Assembly (NCBI RefSeq): GCF_002811475.1
Contig: NZ_NPDL01000005.1
Location: forward strand, 114,823 to 178,822
Source of the DNA: Leptospira hartskeerlii
Lineage (GTDB): Bacteria > Spirochaetota > Leptospiria > Leptospirales > Leptospiraceae
Length of the DNA stretch: 64,000 bases
Direction of reading: 5' to 3'
Below are positions 40,745-52,219 of the stretch, piece after piece. Positions within the stretch are counted from its first letter, which is position 1. Each line of letters starts with the position of its first letter. The translations under genes and the position numbers were made by a program. Below the pieces are notes generated by a model. That model saw only the letters and a program-made list of their open reading frames with translations, was not told the DNA's origin and did no database searches.

Positions 40745-42862
40745 ATGGATAAGAAATGGTACACACAATCCGACTTCATCCTGGGTGCGGGAGCAGTTGC
40801 AATTGTCGGAATGTTAGTCGTTCCTCTGCCTGGATTTATCTTAGACATTCTGATCTTATTCAGTTTGGCTTTGAGTCTACTCATTGTTTTGACTTCTTTA
40901 TCTATTAAGGAGCCATCCGAGTTTTCCATTTTTCCTAGCTTATTGCTTATTACTACGATCTATCGATTAGCACTTAACGTTTCTACGACGAGACAAATTT
41001 TGTCCAAAGGTCCTGCAGTAAACAGTGCGATCATAGACGCATTCGGTTCATTTATCGTAGGAAGCGAATCCGGTTTAAGTAAATACGTAGTTGGATTTAT
41101 CATCTTCTTAATCTTAGTGATCGTTCAGGTTCTCGTGATCACTAAAGGTGCCACCCGTATCTCCGAAGTGGCAGCAAGATTCACATTGGATGCTTTGCCT
41201 GGTAAGCAAATGGCAATCGACATGGAACTTTCTACCGGAAATATAAATGAGGCGGAAGCTCGCAAGAGAAGAAAGAAGATTGAAGAAGAAGTGGACTTCT
41301 ATGGGTCCATGGATGGAGCGAGTAAGTTCGTCCAAGGGGACGTGCGAGCAGGACTTATCATCACTGCGATCAATTTGGTTGGTGGAGTGATTATCGGAGC
41401 AAGTATCCGTGGAGAATCTTTCATATCTGCGATTGAAACTTACGGAAAGTTCACGATCGGTGACGGACTTGTTTCTCAGATCCCAGCACTTCTCACCACT
41501 GTTGCTACAGGTATAATCGTGACTCGTTCCGGTTCTGAATCCGATCTTGCAAAACAATTCAAGACCCAGCTATTTGCAAACTCAAAGGTATTGTATGTAG
41601 TCGCCGCTTCCATGGGAATGGGAGCATTTATTCCAGGATTACCTTTTATTCCCATGGTGCTTCTTTCTGGAGGACTTGCATATCTCGCATACTCTCTCGA
41701 AAAAACTGTACAAGAACAGCTTGAGGTTTTGGAGAAGAAGGAAAAAGAAGCCGTTGGAGATCGCAAACCTCGGGATTATTACGACGAACTTAGGATCGAG
41801 CCGATCGAGATCGAATTCGGTTATCATTTGGTGCCACTTGTGGATGCTTCCCAAGGCGGAACATTGATGGACCAAATTTCCAACTTAAGAGGAAAATTCG
41901 CACGTGAGAGCGGGATCGTTATTCCTCCAATTCGTATATTAGATAATTTAGAAATACCTCCGGATCAATTTACCATTAAGATCAATGGAGTGGAGGTTGG
42001 TTCCAGCACGATCCGCCCTGAAAAACTAATGGCGATGCCTTCCGCAGAAAGTCAGGACCTTTCTTCCATCGAGGGGGAATCTTTCATGGAACCTGCTTAT
42101 GGAAGAACTGCAAAATGGATCTCTGCTGATTCGAAAGGTGATGCGGAGTCCAAAGGCTTTATCGTGGTGGATTCTTCTACAGTTATCATTACATATTTAA
42201 GAGAATTGCTTGCGACTCATGCTTCTAGTTTGCTTGGAAGAGAAGAAGTCAAAAAACTTCTGGATCATTACAGATCTCAATACCCAACACTTATCCAAGA
42301 ATTGGAAGCAGACAAGCCGGGCAATTTGGGAATGTTGCAGCAGGTTCTTCAAAATCTTCTCAGAGAAGGTCTGGGAATTCGCAATCTGGTCCCGATTTTG
42401 GAAACAGTCGCGAACAAAATGGGCAAGTATCCAAATCCTTATGTTCTTACGGAATTCGTAAGACAGTCTATCTCCAATACGATCGTAAAAGATTATATGG
42501 TGGATGGAAAACTCCAAGTCATCGTGGTAGAAGGTCGGGTGCTCGACAGATTGAACAAATCTCTCGCGCAAGATCGTTTAGAAGGAAGGGATATTTTGGT
42601 CCTTCCTCCGGATTTCCAAAGAAGACTTTTGGAATCGGTAGCGGATATGAACCGTAGGGTCCAGGAAGGAAGAGGATTCCCTATCTATGTGGTGAACAGA
42701 GAAGTCAGAATGCCTTTTGCTTATTTCTTAGCGAAAGAATTCCCGCCTAGGAACTTTGCCGTTCTCGCATTAGAAGAAGTGCATTCTTCCGTTCCTACGG
42801 TAATCGCAGGCGAACTCAGGATTGCACAAGCCCAGGCGGCGGAACCCGCAGAAGTGGTTTAA
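40745..42862 (+). CDS. flhA: Flagellar export protein FlhA
   Basis: The 705-residue protein has eight membrane helices (1-310) and a large cytoplasmic domain (about 350-690). The FHIPEP region reads [21 protein letters not shown], then [20 protein letters not shown] and [13 protein letters not shown], all family signatures. It forms the nonameric docking ring for export chaperones. An AGGAGAAT ribosome binding site precedes the ATG, 15 nt after flhB. Confidence 0.97.
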   Translation: MDKKWYTQSDFILGAGAVAIVGMLVVPLPGFILDILILFSLALSLLIVLTSLSIKEPSEFSIFPSLLLITTIYRLALNVSTTRQILSKGPAVNSAIIDAFGSFIVGSESGLSKYVVGFIIFLILVIVQVLVITKGATRISEVAARFTLDALPGKQMAIDMELSTGNINEAEARKRRKKIEEEVDFYGSMDGASKFVQGDVRAGLIITAINLVGGVIIGASIRGESFISAIETYGKFTIGDGLVSQIPALLTTVATGIIVTRSGSESDLAKQFKTQLFANSKVLYVVAASMGMGAFIPGLPFIPMVLLSGGLAYLAYSLEKTVQEQLEVLEKKEKEAVGDRKPRDYYDELRIEPIEIEFGYHLVPLVDASQGGTLMDQISNLRGKFARESGIVIPPIRILDNLEIPPDQFTIKINGVEVGSSTIRPEKLMAMPSAESQDLSSIEGESFMEPAYGRTAKWISADSKGDAESKGFIVVDSSTVIITYLRELLATHASSLLGREEVKKLLDHYRSQYPTLIQELEADKPGNLGMLQQVLQNLLREGLGIRNLVPILETVANKMGKYPNPYVLTEFVRQSISNTIVKDYMVDGKLQVIVVEGRVLDRLNKSLAQDRLEGRDILVLPPDFQRRLLESVADMNRRVQEGRGFPIYVVNREVRMPFAYFLAKEFPPRNFAVLALEEVHSSVPTVIAGELRIAQAQAAEPAEVV

Positions 42863-42901
42863 GAAAACGTAATATTTTAATCGAAAAAACAGGAGGATAA
42901 C

Positions 42902-44179
42902 ATGGATTTCGCAAAGATAAGGGGCAAGGATCTACAGGACTGCCTAATGCAGATGAAGATGAAATATGGCCCAGAAGCCCATGTCATCGAACATAGAATT
43001 TTGACCGAAGGTGGGGTGTTTGGGACCGGTCTCATGGCTCGCAAGGTCGTGGAGATCCAGGTTGGTATCCCTGAAAAGGCAAGTTCCAGAGAGAAGGTGG
43101 AGAAAAAACTCCAAGACCTAAAAGAACTACTCAAACAAAAGTCCACTCTTGGTTCTGAAAAAAGAAGAAGCCTAGAAGAATTGCCGAGCTGGGAAGAAAG
43201 AACTTCTCGCCCAAATAGGACTTCTTCTTTGCCGAAAGAACTGATAGATATTACTTCTGAAGAACTAGAGTCTGAAGAAAATTTAGGACTTTCTTTTTCA
43301 AAAGAATTCGAGCCTAAAATTTCCAGATCCGTTCGTAAGGAACAAGACTCCAATATCCTTAAAATGAGGGATAAACTTGTTAAAGAAGGAATGAGCGAGG
43401 CTTACGCTGAAGAAATTATTTCCCAAGTGGAGCAGAGACTTTCTCCTTTGGATCGCTCTCGCACAGTTGCAGTTCAGGAAAAAATTGTAGAAGTTCTTTC
43501 CGAAAGAGTGCAAGTGGAGCCGGACATTTTCAAGGGAACCAGAAGAGGACAGAGAAAAGTAGTCTTCTTTGTGGGACCTACCGGTAGCGGAAAGACAACA
43601 AGTATTGCAAAACTAGCCGCTAAGTACCATCTTCATATGGGAAAATCGGTGTCTCTGTACACAACTGACAACTACAGGATTGCGGCGATCGAGCAGCTAA
43701 AACGCTACGCCGATACCATGGAAATGCCTTTTTATGCGGTAAAAGATCTGAAACGTTTTCAGGAGACTCTCGCAAGAGACGGATCGGAACTGATCTTAAT
43801 AGATACTGCGGGTTATAGCCATCGTAATGTGGACCAGCTTAGCAAAATGTACGGATACCTTTCCGCTTTCGGAGAAAGGGACAACGTTGAAAATATCCTT
43901 GTATTATCCGCCACTTCTTCGTATCATCACACCCACTCCGTAATGAAAGCCTACGAACCTCTTGGTTTCCGTAGAATTTTATTAACTAAACTGGACGAAG
44001 CGGAATTTTTGGGTGGATTTCTGGAACTAGCCGATACACTTAATAAGGGTTTTACCCATTTAAGTGTTGGCCAAGAAGTTCCCTTCGATATGATCCCAGC
44101 GGAAAAACACCAACTCGCCGAATGCGCAGTAAATCCGGAAAAAATCATCGAGATCCGCGGAGAAGTATTCTCCGCTTAA
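42902..44179 (+). CDS. flhF: Flagellar placement GTPase FlhF
   Basis: The 425-residue SRP-type GTPase has an N-terminal basic region ([20 protein letters not shown]), a variable linker and the NG domain with P-loop [18 protein letters not shown] (near 225), the guanine-binding TKLDEAE and DTAGYSHRN as the G3 motif. It places flagella at the cell poles, matching the two subpolar periplasmic flagella of Leptospira. AGGAGG lies upstream of the ATG. Confidence 0.95.
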   Translation: MDFAKIRGKDLQDCLMQMKMKYGPEAHVIEHRILTEGGVFGTGLMARKVVEIQVGIPEKASSREKVEKKLQDLKELLKQKSTLGSEKRRSLEELPSWEERTSRPNRTSSLPKELIDITSEELESEENLGLSFSKEFEPKISRSVRKEQDSNILKMRDKLVKEGMSEAYAEEIISQVEQRLSPLDRSRTVAVQEKIVEVLSERVQVEPDIFKGTRRGQRKVVFFVGPTGSGKTTSIAKLAAKYHLHMGKSVSLYTTDNYRIAAIEQLKRYADTMEMPFYAVKDLKRFQETLARDGSELILIDTAGYSHRNVDQLSKMYGYLSAFGERDNVENILVLSATSSYHHTHSVMKAYEPLGFRRILLTKLDEAEFLGGFLELADTLNKGFTHLSVGQEVPFDMIPAEKHQLAECAVNPEKIIEIRGEVFSA

Positions 44180-44220
44180 GGTTTCGGTAGAAAACCTAAG
44201 TCCCAGAGAAAGAGGTTAGG

Positions 44221-45126
44221 ATGGACCAAGCGACTCAGTTGCGGAAACTTACCGAGGGTAATACGAGTTTGAAACTCGTGTCTTCAACCAAACCTATGAC
44301 TAAGATTATAGCGATCGCTTCCGGAAAGGGTGGGGTCGGTAAAAGTACTATCTCCGTAAACTTGGCCATCTCTATGGCTAAGGCAGGACAGAAGGTTCTA
44401 GTATTCGACGGAGATCTAGGACTCGCTAACGTGAACGTGATCTTAGGGATCATCCCTAAGTATAATTTGTATCACGTAGTCAAGGGACATAAAAGTTTAA
44501 AGGATATTATCATCCAAGCTCCGGAAGGAGTTGATATCATTGCAGGCGCTAGCGGTTATTCTCAACTTGCAAACCTGAACGATACCCAAAGAAATAATCT
44601 GATCAAAGGATTCGCTGATCTGGATTCGTATGATTATATGATCATAGATACCGGAGCAGGGATCAGCTCAAATGTGATCGGACTCACACTTCCTGCTGAC
44701 GATGTGATCGTAGTTACCACACCGGAACCTACTGCAATCACCGACTCTTATGGATTGATCAAGGCGATCGTTTCCCAAAGTAGAGATAAAAATCTTAAGA
44801 TGGTAGTGAACCGTGTACGTTCCGCCATCGAAGGGAAGAAGGTTGCGGACCGAGTGATCGATATTTCCGGTCAGTTCTTAGAAGTGAGAGTTGAAAATTT
44901 AGGATTCATCTTCCAAGACGACGAGGTGGAAAAAAGTATCCGGGAACAAAAACCGTATATCATTCATTCACCTAAGAGCAAAGCTGCCGCTTGTTTGAAT
45001 CGGATCACATATTCTCTACTCAACCAAGAAATGGATAATTTAGATGATTCCGGAATCACCGGATTCTTCCGTAAGTTTTTCAATTTTGTGGATGTTAGAG
45101 AAAAACAACAGAGCGAGGAAGAGTGA
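44221..45126 (+). CDS. flhG: Flagellar number regulator FlhG (MinD-like ATPase)
   Basis: The 301-residue MinD/ParA-type ATPase has the deviant Walker [16 protein letters not shown] near residue 36 and the switch motifs [11 protein letters not shown] and [10 protein letters not shown]. It limits the number of flagella with FlhF. There is no obvious C-terminal membrane-targeting helix comparable to MinD. It is directly downstream of flhF. Confidence 0.95.
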   Translation: MDQATQLRKLTEGNTSLKLVSSTKPMTKIIAIASGKGGVGKSTISVNLAISMAKAGQKVLVFDGDLGLANVNVILGIIPKYNLYHVVKGHKSLKDIIIQAPEGVDIIAGASGYSQLANLNDTQRNNLIKGFADLDSYDYMIIDTGAGISSNVIGLTLPADDVIVVTTPEPTAITDSYGLIKAIVSQSRDKNLKMVVNRVRSAIEGKKVADRVIDISGQFLEVRVENLGFIFQDDEVEKSIREQKPYIIHSPKSKAAACLNRITYSLLNQEMDNLDDSGITGFFRKFFNFVDVREKQQSEEE

Positions 45127-45608
45127 ACCTACAAATTGGTTTCCTCGCTTTTTTCTCCTTTTTAGGACTCATCATAAGTCTGGTCTGCGGCATCATGGTC
45201 GGAAATTACTTTGGCCATATCATATTTATTACTTTTTTATCCACGGTCGGTATGGCTGTTTTCGGATTTGGGGTATATTCAGTTTTAGCTTCTAAGGTTC
45301 CTGAGTTTTTGGAACTTATCGGCAATTTCACCGGGGCATATTCCGGAGGAGATGAAGAAGGTCACGAAGGCGGCGGCCGTCATTCTCATTCGGAACATGC
45401 GGATATGGATACTTCTACCGCTAATTTTGATTCTCCAAGTAGCGCAGACGAAATTCGGGCCGCTGCGAGCGGGATTCCTCGTAAAAAAGCGGATAAATTC
45501 GGAGATCATATCATCGTGGAAAATATTGCGATCAAGAATGAGCCTAAGTTAATGGCGGAGGCGATCCGGACTATGCTCGCGAAAGACGACGGCAACCAAG
45601 ACAAATAG
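45123..45608 (+). CDS. Conserved membrane protein in the flagellar operon
   Basis: The 161-residue protein has two membrane helices (about 5-58) followed by a His/Gly/Glu-rich linker ([20 protein letters not shown]) and a charged C-terminus. The GTG start overlaps the flhG stop. The position after flhG suggests a flagellar role, perhaps with the placement proteins, but no function is known to me. The His-rich linker may bind metal. Confidence 0.7.
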   Translation: MNLQIGFLAFFSFLGLIISLVCGIMVGNYFGHIIFITFLSTVGMAVFGFGVYSVLASKVPEFLELIGNFTGAYSGGDEEGHEGGGRHSHSEHADMDTSTANFDSPSSADEIRAAASGIPRKKADKFGDHIIVENIAIKNEPKLMAEAIRTMLAKDDGNQDK

Positions 45609-45631
45609 TAACTTCGACAGAACAAATTTTG

Positions 45632-45690
45632 GTTCGCACCGAGATCGCAGAGGTTTCGAATGTAGGAACTCCGACTCACGGTTTTTACAT
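45632..45690. repeat. Dispersed intergenic repeat copy B
   Basis: TTCGCACCGAGATCGCAGAGG and, further on, TGTAGGAACTCCGACTCACG match blocks of copy A (8720-8827) in inverted order: TGTAGGAACTCC is the reverse complement of GGAGTTCCTACA there. It is in the 222-bp gap between the membrane protein and fliA/whiG genes. No ORF or promoter was identified in the rest of the gap. Confidence 0.55.
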
Positions 45691-45830
45691 CTCGATTTTA
45701 GCGTAAATCTGCTCAGAAACCCAATGAGACAAAAAACTGCTTGATTTCCCGTTTTTGAGACAAAAAATGCTATTGCAAATCGGTTTGGTCCACGACACTC
45801 TTAAGCAGAGGACCAGCCCATTCCGTTGTT

Positions 45831-46631
45831 ATGTCCAAACTTTTCGAAAAATACAATAATACGGATGAAACCGAACTTTGGAAGTCGTATAGGGCAACTA
45901 AAGACCAAAATATTCGCAGTTATCTTGTAGAAAAATACTCTCCTCTAGTCAAACACGTGGCTGGTCGTATCGCGATTGGTATGCCTCAAAACGTAGAGTT
46001 CGATGATCTTGTTTCATACGGCGTGTTTGGTCTTCTTGATGCGATCGAAAAATTCGATCCGGAAAGACAGATTAAATTTAAGACCTATGCAATGACCCGG
46101 ATCAGAGGTTCTATCTTCGATGAACTTCGTTCCATCGACTGGATCCCTCGCTCCATTCGCCAAAAAGCGAAACAGTTGGAGCAAATTATCGGAATGCTCG
46201 AGAACAAAGAGGGCGCTCATGTAGAAGATGAAGCGATCGCAAAAGAAATGGGGATCTCCGTCGAGGAGTTCAACTCCCTTCTTACTAAGATCAGCGGCAC
46301 ATCACTCGTCTCTTTAAATGATATTTGGTTCCTTGGTGATGAGAACGACGAGGTTTCTTTCATGGAGACATTAGAATCTCCGATGAACATGAACCCGGAC
46401 ACGATCATCGAAAAAGAGGAGATCAAAAACGTGATCGTGGAAGCGATCAAAACACTTCCGGACAAAGAAAAAAAAGTAATCGTTCTTTATTATTACGAAG
46501 ATCTAACCTTAAAAGAGATCGGAGAAGTATTGGAAGTAACCGAATCTAGGATTTCCCAACTTCATACGAGAGCTGTAGCAAGACTTCGTAGTAAATTAGG
46601 AAAGGTGAAATCGGTTATTAGCAAAAAATAA
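45831..46631 (+). CDS. fliA: Flagellar sigma-28 factor (FliA/WhiG family)
   Basis: The 266-residue protein has all sigma regions: sigma2 with [20 protein letters not shown] and [18 protein letters not shown], sigma3 (about 115-150) and sigma4 with [25 protein letters not shown] (recognition helix; read as two segments). WIPRSIRQ is typical of FliA/WhiG. It directs transcription of late flagellar genes. It is co-oriented with the operon but after a 222-bp gap, so it may have its own promoter. Confidence 0.95.
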   Translation: MSKLFEKYNNTDETELWKSYRATKDQNIRSYLVEKYSPLVKHVAGRIAIGMPQNVEFDDLVSYGVFGLLDAIEKFDPERQIKFKTYAMTRIRGSIFDELRSIDWIPRSIRQKAKQLEQIIGMLENKEGAHVEDEAIAKEMGISVEEFNSLLTKISGTSLVSLNDIWFLGDENDEVSFMETLESPMNMNPDTIIEKEEIKNVIVEAIKTLPDKEKKVIVLYYYEDLTLKEIGEVLEVTESRISQLHTRAVARLRSKLGKVKSVISKK

Positions 46632-46659
46632 TAACTTAACTGTCTCGGAGGAGTTTCTT

Positions 46660-48642
46660 TTGAGTCTTACATCCTTTCTAAAAGACCAATCTAAAGAACT
46701 AGACAAGCTCCAAAACGAGCAGGTAGAAGTCATAGCTCCTACATTGGAAAAATGTCTGCAATTAGCAGCATCTCATCTCAAAAGAAAGTCTCACGAGCTA
46801 GATTATATAGTCATTAAACGCGGAAAGAAAAAACTTTTCGGTTCCGAACCTTGGCATATCCGGGCATCCATTCTTCCTGAAGATACGTTCTTAGACGAAC
46901 TTTCAGAACTGGACAAAAAGTTAACCGGTGGATCAGGAAAATTAGTCTCCAAAGATCTGAAGGAGTTCCTACAACCTAAGGACAGAGATGGAAAAGCAGT
47001 CGTTCAAATTTTCAGAAATGGAACTTATCTTACTGTATATCCACCTTCTGGCGAAGGAAGGGCAATCGAACTTTCGGAAGTTTCTCGCAGACTTTCAGTT
47101 CGTGGAATTGCCGAAGTAGATGATAACCAAATCCGTAAAATTGTAAAAGAGGCCAAGGGAGAGCCGATCTATATTTCCAATATGAAACCAAGGCAAGGTG
47201 CCGAGGCGAAGATGGTATTGGATATTGCTCCTGATAAGATGAGGGCCAAGATTACTTTCATTCCTCCTAAACCAGCAGGAAGGGATCTGGAAGTAAAAGA
47301 TGTAGTCAATTATCTCAAGAATGCAGGGATCAAATACGGAGTAAAAGAAGAAGAGATCCAAAAAAGGTTGGAGGATGAATTCTATAACCAGCCTTTCACC
47401 GCTGCAGAAGGAGATCCTCCTGTTAACGGAAAGAATGCACAGGTAATCTTCCATGTTCGTATCAGTAAGAAGGTAGTCTTCAGAGAAGACGAGTCCGGAA
47501 AAGTGGACTATAAGGACATGGACTTGATAGAAAACGTTGTAGTTGGGCAACTTCTTGCGGAAAAAGTCCCTGCAGAAAGAGGGAAATACGGTCGTACATT
47601 ATTCAACGAACTTCTACCTGCAAAAGACGGATTAGATACTGAACTCAAACAAGGAAAGGGAACGATCCTTTCCGAAGATAGAACCAAACTCACCGCAGAA
47701 GTAAACGGTCAAGTTGTCTATGCGAGTGGAAGGCTTTCTGTAGAAACAGTTTATAGAGTGAACGGTGACGTAGGGATCAAAACTGGTAACGTTACATTCT
47801 TAGGTTCTGTGATTATCACTGGAAATGTAGAAGATAATTACTCAGTCAAGGCTGCAGGAAACATAGAGATCTATGGCACTGTCCAAAAAGCAAACGTAGA
47901 AGCGGATGGAGACATTATTATTCGCCAAGGGGTTTCCGGAAGAGACGAAGCCCGGATCGAATCCACCGGCGGAAACGTAATCGCGAAATTTATACAGAAC
48001 GCAACCGTAGTCACTGAGAAAGATGTGGTGGTCCAAGAAGGAATTCTTCACTGCTTTGTGAGCGCAGGTGGAAAAGTAATCTCCAACGGTAAGAGGGGAC
48101 AGATTGTAGGAGGTACGATCCGTGCTTCCGATACGATCGCAGCAAAGGTAATAGGATCTTCCGCCAACCCTGCGACCGAGCTCATTGTGGGAACAGACCC
48201 TAAAGTATTAAAACAAATCTCCGAATACGAAGAGAAGTTGGCCGAAAACCAAGACAAGTTCGAGCAGATTTCCAAAAGTCTTAAAACACTTAAGGCCAGA
48301 AAGGAGAATGACCCTGCTTCTTTCACCCAAGACCATGAGCAGCAGTTGATCAAAACAAGTAAGGCTACTGAAAAGCTGGAGATCCGGGTCCGAGAATACG
48401 AAAACGAGATCCAGAATCTCAAGGCATATATAGAAGAAAGAGCCGCAAACGGAAAAATCAGCGTCGAAAAGACCTTATTCGGAGGGGTCACGATCAAGAT
48501 CAAAAGTGCGGAATTCAAAACACGTAACGAGATCAAACATAAGAGCTTCGTGGAAGAGAATGGGGTTATCCGACAATTGCCGTACCAAGACCCCGAACCG
48601 GATAAAAAAGACTGGAGAAAAAACAGATCTAGAGGAAAATAA
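46660..48642 (+). CDS. DUF342 / flagellar assembly protein A (FapA) family protein
   Basis: The 660-residue protein has an N-terminal Jag-N-like domain ([14 protein letters not shown] near residues 53-66), a DUF342 beta-helix core (about 250-510, with repeated [13 protein letters not shown] and [11 protein letters not shown] units) and a C-terminal coiled coil (about 520-610). FapA-type proteins support polar flagellar assembly in Vibrio. The TTG start has GGAGGAG upstream. It is 28 nt after fliA. Confidence 0.85.
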   Translation: MSLTSFLKDQSKELDKLQNEQVEVIAPTLEKCLQLAASHLKRKSHELDYIVIKRGKKKLFGSEPWHIRASILPEDTFLDELSELDKKLTGGSGKLVSKDLKEFLQPKDRDGKAVVQIFRNGTYLTVYPPSGEGRAIELSEVSRRLSVRGIAEVDDNQIRKIVKEAKGEPIYISNMKPRQGAEAKMVLDIAPDKMRAKITFIPPKPAGRDLEVKDVVNYLKNAGIKYGVKEEEIQKRLEDEFYNQPFTAAEGDPPVNGKNAQVIFHVRISKKVVFREDESGKVDYKDMDLIENVVVGQLLAEKVPAERGKYGRTLFNELLPAKDGLDTELKQGKGTILSEDRTKLTAEVNGQVVYASGRLSVETVYRVNGDVGIKTGNVTFLGSVIITGNVEDNYSVKAAGNIEIYGTVQKANVEADGDIIIRQGVSGRDEARIESTGGNVIAKFIQNATVVTEKDVVVQEGILHCFVSAGGKVISNGKRGQIVGGTIRASDTIAAKVIGSSANPATELIVGTDPKVLKQISEYEEKLAENQDKFEQISKSLKTLKARKENDPASFTQDHEQQLIKTSKATEKLEIRVREYENEIQNLKAYIEERAANGKISVEKTLFGGVTIKIKSAEFKTRNEIKHKSFVEENGVIRQLPYQDPEPDKKDWRKNRSRGK

Positions 48643-48647
48643 AGGAT

Positions 48648-49013
48648 ATGAGGCTGAACGAACCTCTTTCCGGATACGGCGCCGCGAACGATCTGGTCCG
48701 AAGGACTATGGTGGAGAACCCACATACTCTTTCGAATGTAATCGCCCAGAACGAAAAATCGGTCCGAGAGTATTCTATAGATAAAAAGTACGCGGTGCAG
48801 ATGTACACCGAGACTTTTTCTCTTTCACCTGAATATAGAGAAAGACTTCGCACTTCATACACCCAAAGGATCGGAGAAATAGAAAAGGAAATCCGTTCTT
48901 TTAAAGGGCCAAAACCTGAGGGTGGAAAGGAGAGAATTTTCTCCTATGATAAGAGCGGTAGAAAGACCGAAATTCGGACACCTACTCGTTCCACAGTGGA
49001 CTATATAGCTTAA
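48648..49013 (+). CDS. Conserved hypothetical protein in the flagellar operon
   Basis: The 121-residue basic protein begins MRLNEPLSGYGAANDL and has a helical middle (SPEYRERLRTSYTQRIGEIEKE) and an unstructured Lys/Arg-rich tail. No domain is recognised. It starts 5 nt after the DUF342 gene, with AAAGGA upstream, so is co-translated. A flagellar link rests on position alone. Confidence 0.7.
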   Translation: MRLNEPLSGYGAANDLVRRTMVENPHTLSNVIAQNEKSVREYSIDKKYAVQMYTETFSLSPEYRERLRTSYTQRIGEIEKEIRSFKGPKPEGGKERIFSYDKSGRKTEIRTPTRSTVDYIA

Positions 49014-49076
49014 TAAAAACGTGCCGGCTTTCCGAGGAATGTTGTTGGAAATATCCTCGAAAAGGACGCTTGTGCG

Positions 49077-50285
49077 ATGGAATTATTCACAGTCCTATTC
49101 TTAAATATTATTATAGCCGTAGGCTTGTACGTTGGTGTGTCCGCGCAAGTGACGAAGAGAATACGTTCTCATATGATCCGACGTATCAACGAAGAGATCC
49201 GTACATTAGTAGACGAGATCCAAACGGAAACAGAAAGTCAGATAGAACTTTTAAATTCTAAGATCCAAGCTTATAAAATTTTGGTCCAACGTTCGGATGC
49301 TTTGGAAGATAAATATAAATCTATTCTCCAAAAGCTGGAATCTCTTCCGGAAAGAATATTTTCTAACGAAGGAATAAAATTAGAAAAACAGAATGTAGCT
49401 CCCGAACCTATATTGGAATTCGAGAGCGTAGAGGAAGAATTAGAAACCAGCGAGCCTTCTATCCTAACTCACCGGGAAGAAGTGCATATCTCCGATGAGG
49501 AAAAATTTAAGAACGAATATCTTACTCTCATTAGGGAAAAACAGAAAGAACTGAAAACTGTTCCGACCGAATCTTTAGAAAATCGGAAACAAGAACTTGC
49601 CGCAAAAGCTGGGGAAGGTGTAGGAAGACTTTATAAACAAAATCTGAGAGAAAATTATTCTACTGAAAATCCTAAACCGTTTTTGGATCCGGAAAGAAAA
49701 AATTTCAAAAAAGAAACTGTTTCTTCCGGAGAAGAAGATTCAGGCACTTTGGGAATTTTGAAAAACTTTGGCAAGAAGATCAAAGATGTAATGGGCTGGA
49801 AAGATTCCGGGGAATTGATGTCTGAAATTTCTCCCACCAGAACTCCTCAGCCGATGTACAATCCAAGTTCTACATTTGATATTTCTTTGGATGGAGATCC
49901 ATTCGAAGAAAATAAAATTGAATTTCCGGAAGATATTAGCGGAGGCCACTTAAAAGCGGGGCCTGATTATGCTCCCGAATTAGATCCTAAAAAAACGAGT
50001 TCTAAATCCAAAAGAACGGACAATAAAATTCCTTTGGAGGAAAACTTCGGAAAAATCCTGGAAAGGAAAATGACCGGCTACGTTCCTCAAAAACAGGATT
50101 CCGTAAAAATTTCTTCTGAAACTGCGCTAAAAGACCTGGGAGAAGGTGCGAGTAAAATTGAGAAGGTCGTTTTCCTCTTGAAAAAAGGATATTCTCATGA
50201 AGAAATCTCAGAAGCCTTGGATCTCGCCACCGGTGAGGTGGACATTATCGAAAGATTTAGGTTGGAGAGAAATAGGAGGACCTAA
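49077..50285 (+). CDS. Membrane-anchored coiled-coil protein, SwrB/DUF6115-like
   Basis: The 402-residue protein has one N-terminal membrane helix (FTVLFLNIIIAVGLYVGVSAQV, about 4-25), a coiled coil (25-95), a long polar, probably disordered middle and a C-terminal helix-turn-helix-like segment (VVFLLKKGYSHEEISEALDL, then ATGEVDIIERF). This arrangement matches the Bacillus SwrB/DUF6115 family, which activates the flagellar export switch and lies next to sigD. It overlaps remA by one base (TAATG). Confidence 0.65.
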   Translation: MELFTVLFLNIIIAVGLYVGVSAQVTKRIRSHMIRRINEEIRTLVDEIQTETESQIELLNSKIQAYKILVQRSDALEDKYKSILQKLESLPERIFSNEGIKLEKQNVAPEPILEFESVEEELETSEPSILTHREEVHISDEEKFKNEYLTLIREKQKELKTVPTESLENRKQELAAKAGEGVGRLYKQNLRENYSTENPKPFLDPERKNFKKETVSSGEEDSGTLGILKNFGKKIKDVMGWKDSGELMSEISPTRTPQPMYNPSSTFDISLDGDPFEENKIEFPEDISGGHLKAGPDYAPELDPKKTSSKSKRTDNKIPLEENFGKILERKMTGYVPQKQDSVKISSETALKDLGEGASKIEKVVFLLKKGYSHEEISEALDLATGEVDIIERFRLERNRRT

Positions 50286-50566
50286 TGTCCCAATTTAGCG
50301 TCTTGAACGTTGGTTTTGGAAATATAGTCATGGTTTCCAAAATCGTTGGTATCATTCATTCGGATTCGGCTTCCGCAAAAAGGATCCGAAACGAAGCCAA
50401 AAGTCATAACAGTTTGGTAGACGCGACCCAGGGAAAAAAGACCAGGTCCATCATAATTACGGACTCCAACCATTTGATCCTTTCCAACTTAAGAGTAGAA
50501 GCTCTTACAAGAAGGATAGAAAGCAGGGATAATTCTATCGCAGAAGAAGAGGAAGAAAAGGACTGA
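50285..50566 (+). CDS. remA: RemA/DUF370 family DNA-binding regulator
   Basis: The 93-residue protein has [16 protein letters not shown] near the N-terminus and [22 protein letters not shown], both hallmarks of RemA (DUF370). In Bacillus, RemA binds DNA as an octameric ring and activates biofilm matrix and osmoprotection genes. The acidic tail (EEEEEKD) is an addition. The gene sits directly before gmk, as in Firmicutes. The stop TGA is embedded in a CTGA that probably starts gmk. Confidence 0.9.
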   Translation: MSQFSVLNVGFGNIVMVSKIVGIIHSDSASAKRIRNEAKSHNSLVDATQGKKTRSIIITDSNHLILSNLRVEALTRRIESRDNSIAEEEEEKD

Positions 50567-51114
50567 AATCTCCCAAGCTAATCGTTCTGTCCTCCGTAGC
50601 AGGAGGAGGCAAATCCACACTCATCCAAATGATCCGAGCCAAACATCCAGATTTGGCTTTTTCAGTTTCTTGTACTACAAGGGCTCCTAGGCCCGGAGAC
50701 AAGGAAGGCGTAACGTATTTTTTTCTAAGCAAAGAAGAATTTGAATCCGGAATAGACAAGGGAGAATTTTTGGAATGGGCCAAGGTCCATGATAATTACT
50801 ACGGAACTCCTGCAATATTCGTAAACCAATGTATGTCCGCGGGTAGATCGGTGATCATGGATCTGGATGTGCAGGGTGCGGCCCAGGTAAAACAAAAATT
50901 AGGAAAAGAAGCGATCACAATTTTCATACTTCCTCCAAATGAAGAAGAATGGGAGAAAAGATTACGAGGAAGAGGCACCGATTCCGAAGAAAGTATCTTG
51001 AAACGTATCAAGAACGGAAAGGAAGAACTGGCTCACAAAGACGAATTCGATCATCTCATAGTGAACGATAAGCTGGACCATGCATTGTCTCGTTTGGAAG
51101 AAATTTTATTTTAA
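50563..51114 (+). CDS. gmk: Guanylate kinase, non-ATG start
   Basis: Gmk phosphorylates GMP to GDP. The 183-residue protein has the P-loop [35 protein letters not shown] (GMP-binding), [15 protein letters not shown] and [14 protein letters not shown]. The first in-frame ATG (50629) would remove the P-loop, and an in-frame TAA lies at 50530. No ATG, GTG or TTG exists between, so a rare start is required; the CTG at 50563, with AAGGA before it and overlapping the remA stop as CTGA, fits best. ATT/ATC codons are weaker alternatives. The P-loop Gly is Ser at its first position. Confidence 0.88.
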   Translation: MKSPKLIVLSSVAGGGKSTLIQMIRAKHPDLAFSVSCTTRAPRPGDKEGVTYFFLSKEEFESGIDKGEFLEWAKVHDNYYGTPAIFVNQCMSAGRSVIMDLDVQGAAQVKQKLGKEAITIFILPPNEEEWEKRLRGRGTDSEESILKRIKNGKEELAHKDEFDHLIVNDKLDHALSRLEEILF

Positions 51115-51184
51115 GGATTTCCACTAAATTCGGAAACCTGAACAGATTACCACTTTCTTATATTTGGATCAAGGACCTAGTAAT

Positions 51185-52219
51185 ATGAAATTCTTACGCA
51201 ATTCACTTTTCGTTTCTATACTCGCAGTTATTAGTTTCCAATGTATAATGCTTATCAAACCCAGAAAGGATTTTGAAGAGAGTAAAAATTTAACTCCTCC
51301 TGATTATTCTAAACAGGAATTTTGGGCTGCACTTCCTGATAAAAAAGATAATGCGGATCTTGTTCCTGAAAATTCAGGTTTAAAGGAAAACCAATCTTTG
51401 GCAGACGCGGATATTTTTTATATTCATCCAACTACTTTACTTCTTCGACCTAAATATTGGAACGGAGATCTAAAAGATGAGAGCCTAAACGAAAGAACTG
51501 ATAAACATCCGATCAAAACCCAAGCAAGCGCATTCAACGAATGTTGTAAGGTCTATGCTCCGAGATACAGACAGGCGGCATTTTTTGTTTTTACAAAGGA
51601 TGCTCCGGAAGGTGAGGCCGCGTTAGATCTTGCATTCCAAGATGTGAAGAACGCCTTTCTATATTATATGAAAAACTGGAATAAAGGTCGGCCTTTTATC
51701 ATTGCGTCTCATAGCCAAGGCACCAGGCATTCTGTCCGTTTACTTAAAGAGGTGATTTCTTCTAATTCGGAATATAAGAAAAACTTGATTGTTTCTTATT
51801 CCATCGGGTTTCCTTTTAAACAAGAAGAGACGGGTTTGCCTGTATGTTCCGATCCGAAACAAACAGGATGTGTTGTAGGTTGGAATTCCTATATTTGGGG
51901 AAATTCTCCTGGTAGATTATTGGACAGATATGGAAAAGAGACCGTTTGTGTGAATCCATTGAGTTGGAAACAGGATGAGGAGTATTCTGCTAAGTCGGAA
52001 AATTTGGGAAGCATAAATCGAAGTTTTGATCAATTGATCCCTGGTATTGCTGACGCGAAATGTAATTCCGGAGTTTTATGGATACATGAACCTGAGATAA
52101 GCCGGACCCCAAACCTAGGAAAAGATGGAAATTTACATACCGGAGATTTTCATTTCTTCTACGCGAATATTAGAAAAAACGCTAAAGAAAGATTAGAAAG
52201 TTTTTTAAAGAAGAAGTAG
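51185..52219 (+). CDS. DUF3089 family secreted alpha/beta-hydrolase-like protein
   Basis: The 344-residue protein has an N-terminal signal (MKFLRNSLFVSILAVISFQC) that could be a lipobox with an unusual Gln at -1. The mature domain is DUF3089: ADADIFYIHPTTLL, YAPRYRQAAFF, IIASHSQGTRHSVRLL with a nucleophile-elbow-like SHSQG, and GDFHFFYANIR at the end. Probably a hydrolase of unknown substrate at the cell envelope. The ATG at 51185 has AAGGA 9 nt upstream. It is not part of the operon, since it has its own gap after gmk. Confidence 0.75.
   Translation: MKFLRNSLFVSILAVISFQCIMLIKPRKDFEESKNLTPPDYSKQEFWAALPDKKDNADLVPENSGLKENQSLADADIFYIHPTTLLLRPKYWNGDLKDESLNERTDKHPIKTQASAFNECCKVYAPRYRQAAFFVFTKDAPEGEAALDLAFQDVKNAFLYYMKNWNKGRPFIIASHSQGTRHSVRLLKEVISSNSEYKKNLIVSYSIGFPFKQEETGLPVCSDPKQTGCVVGWNSYIWGNSPGRLLDRYGKETVCVNPLSWKQDEEYSAKSENLGSINRSFDQLIPGIADAKCNSGVLWIHEPEISRTPNLGKDGNLHTGDFHFFYANIRKNAKERLESFLKKK

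Noticed and set aside
50629..51114. gmk truncated at its first ATG, or as a pseudogene
   Set aside because: The P-loop is encoded directly upstream in the same frame, and the rest of the protein is intact; a non-ATG start explains the data better.
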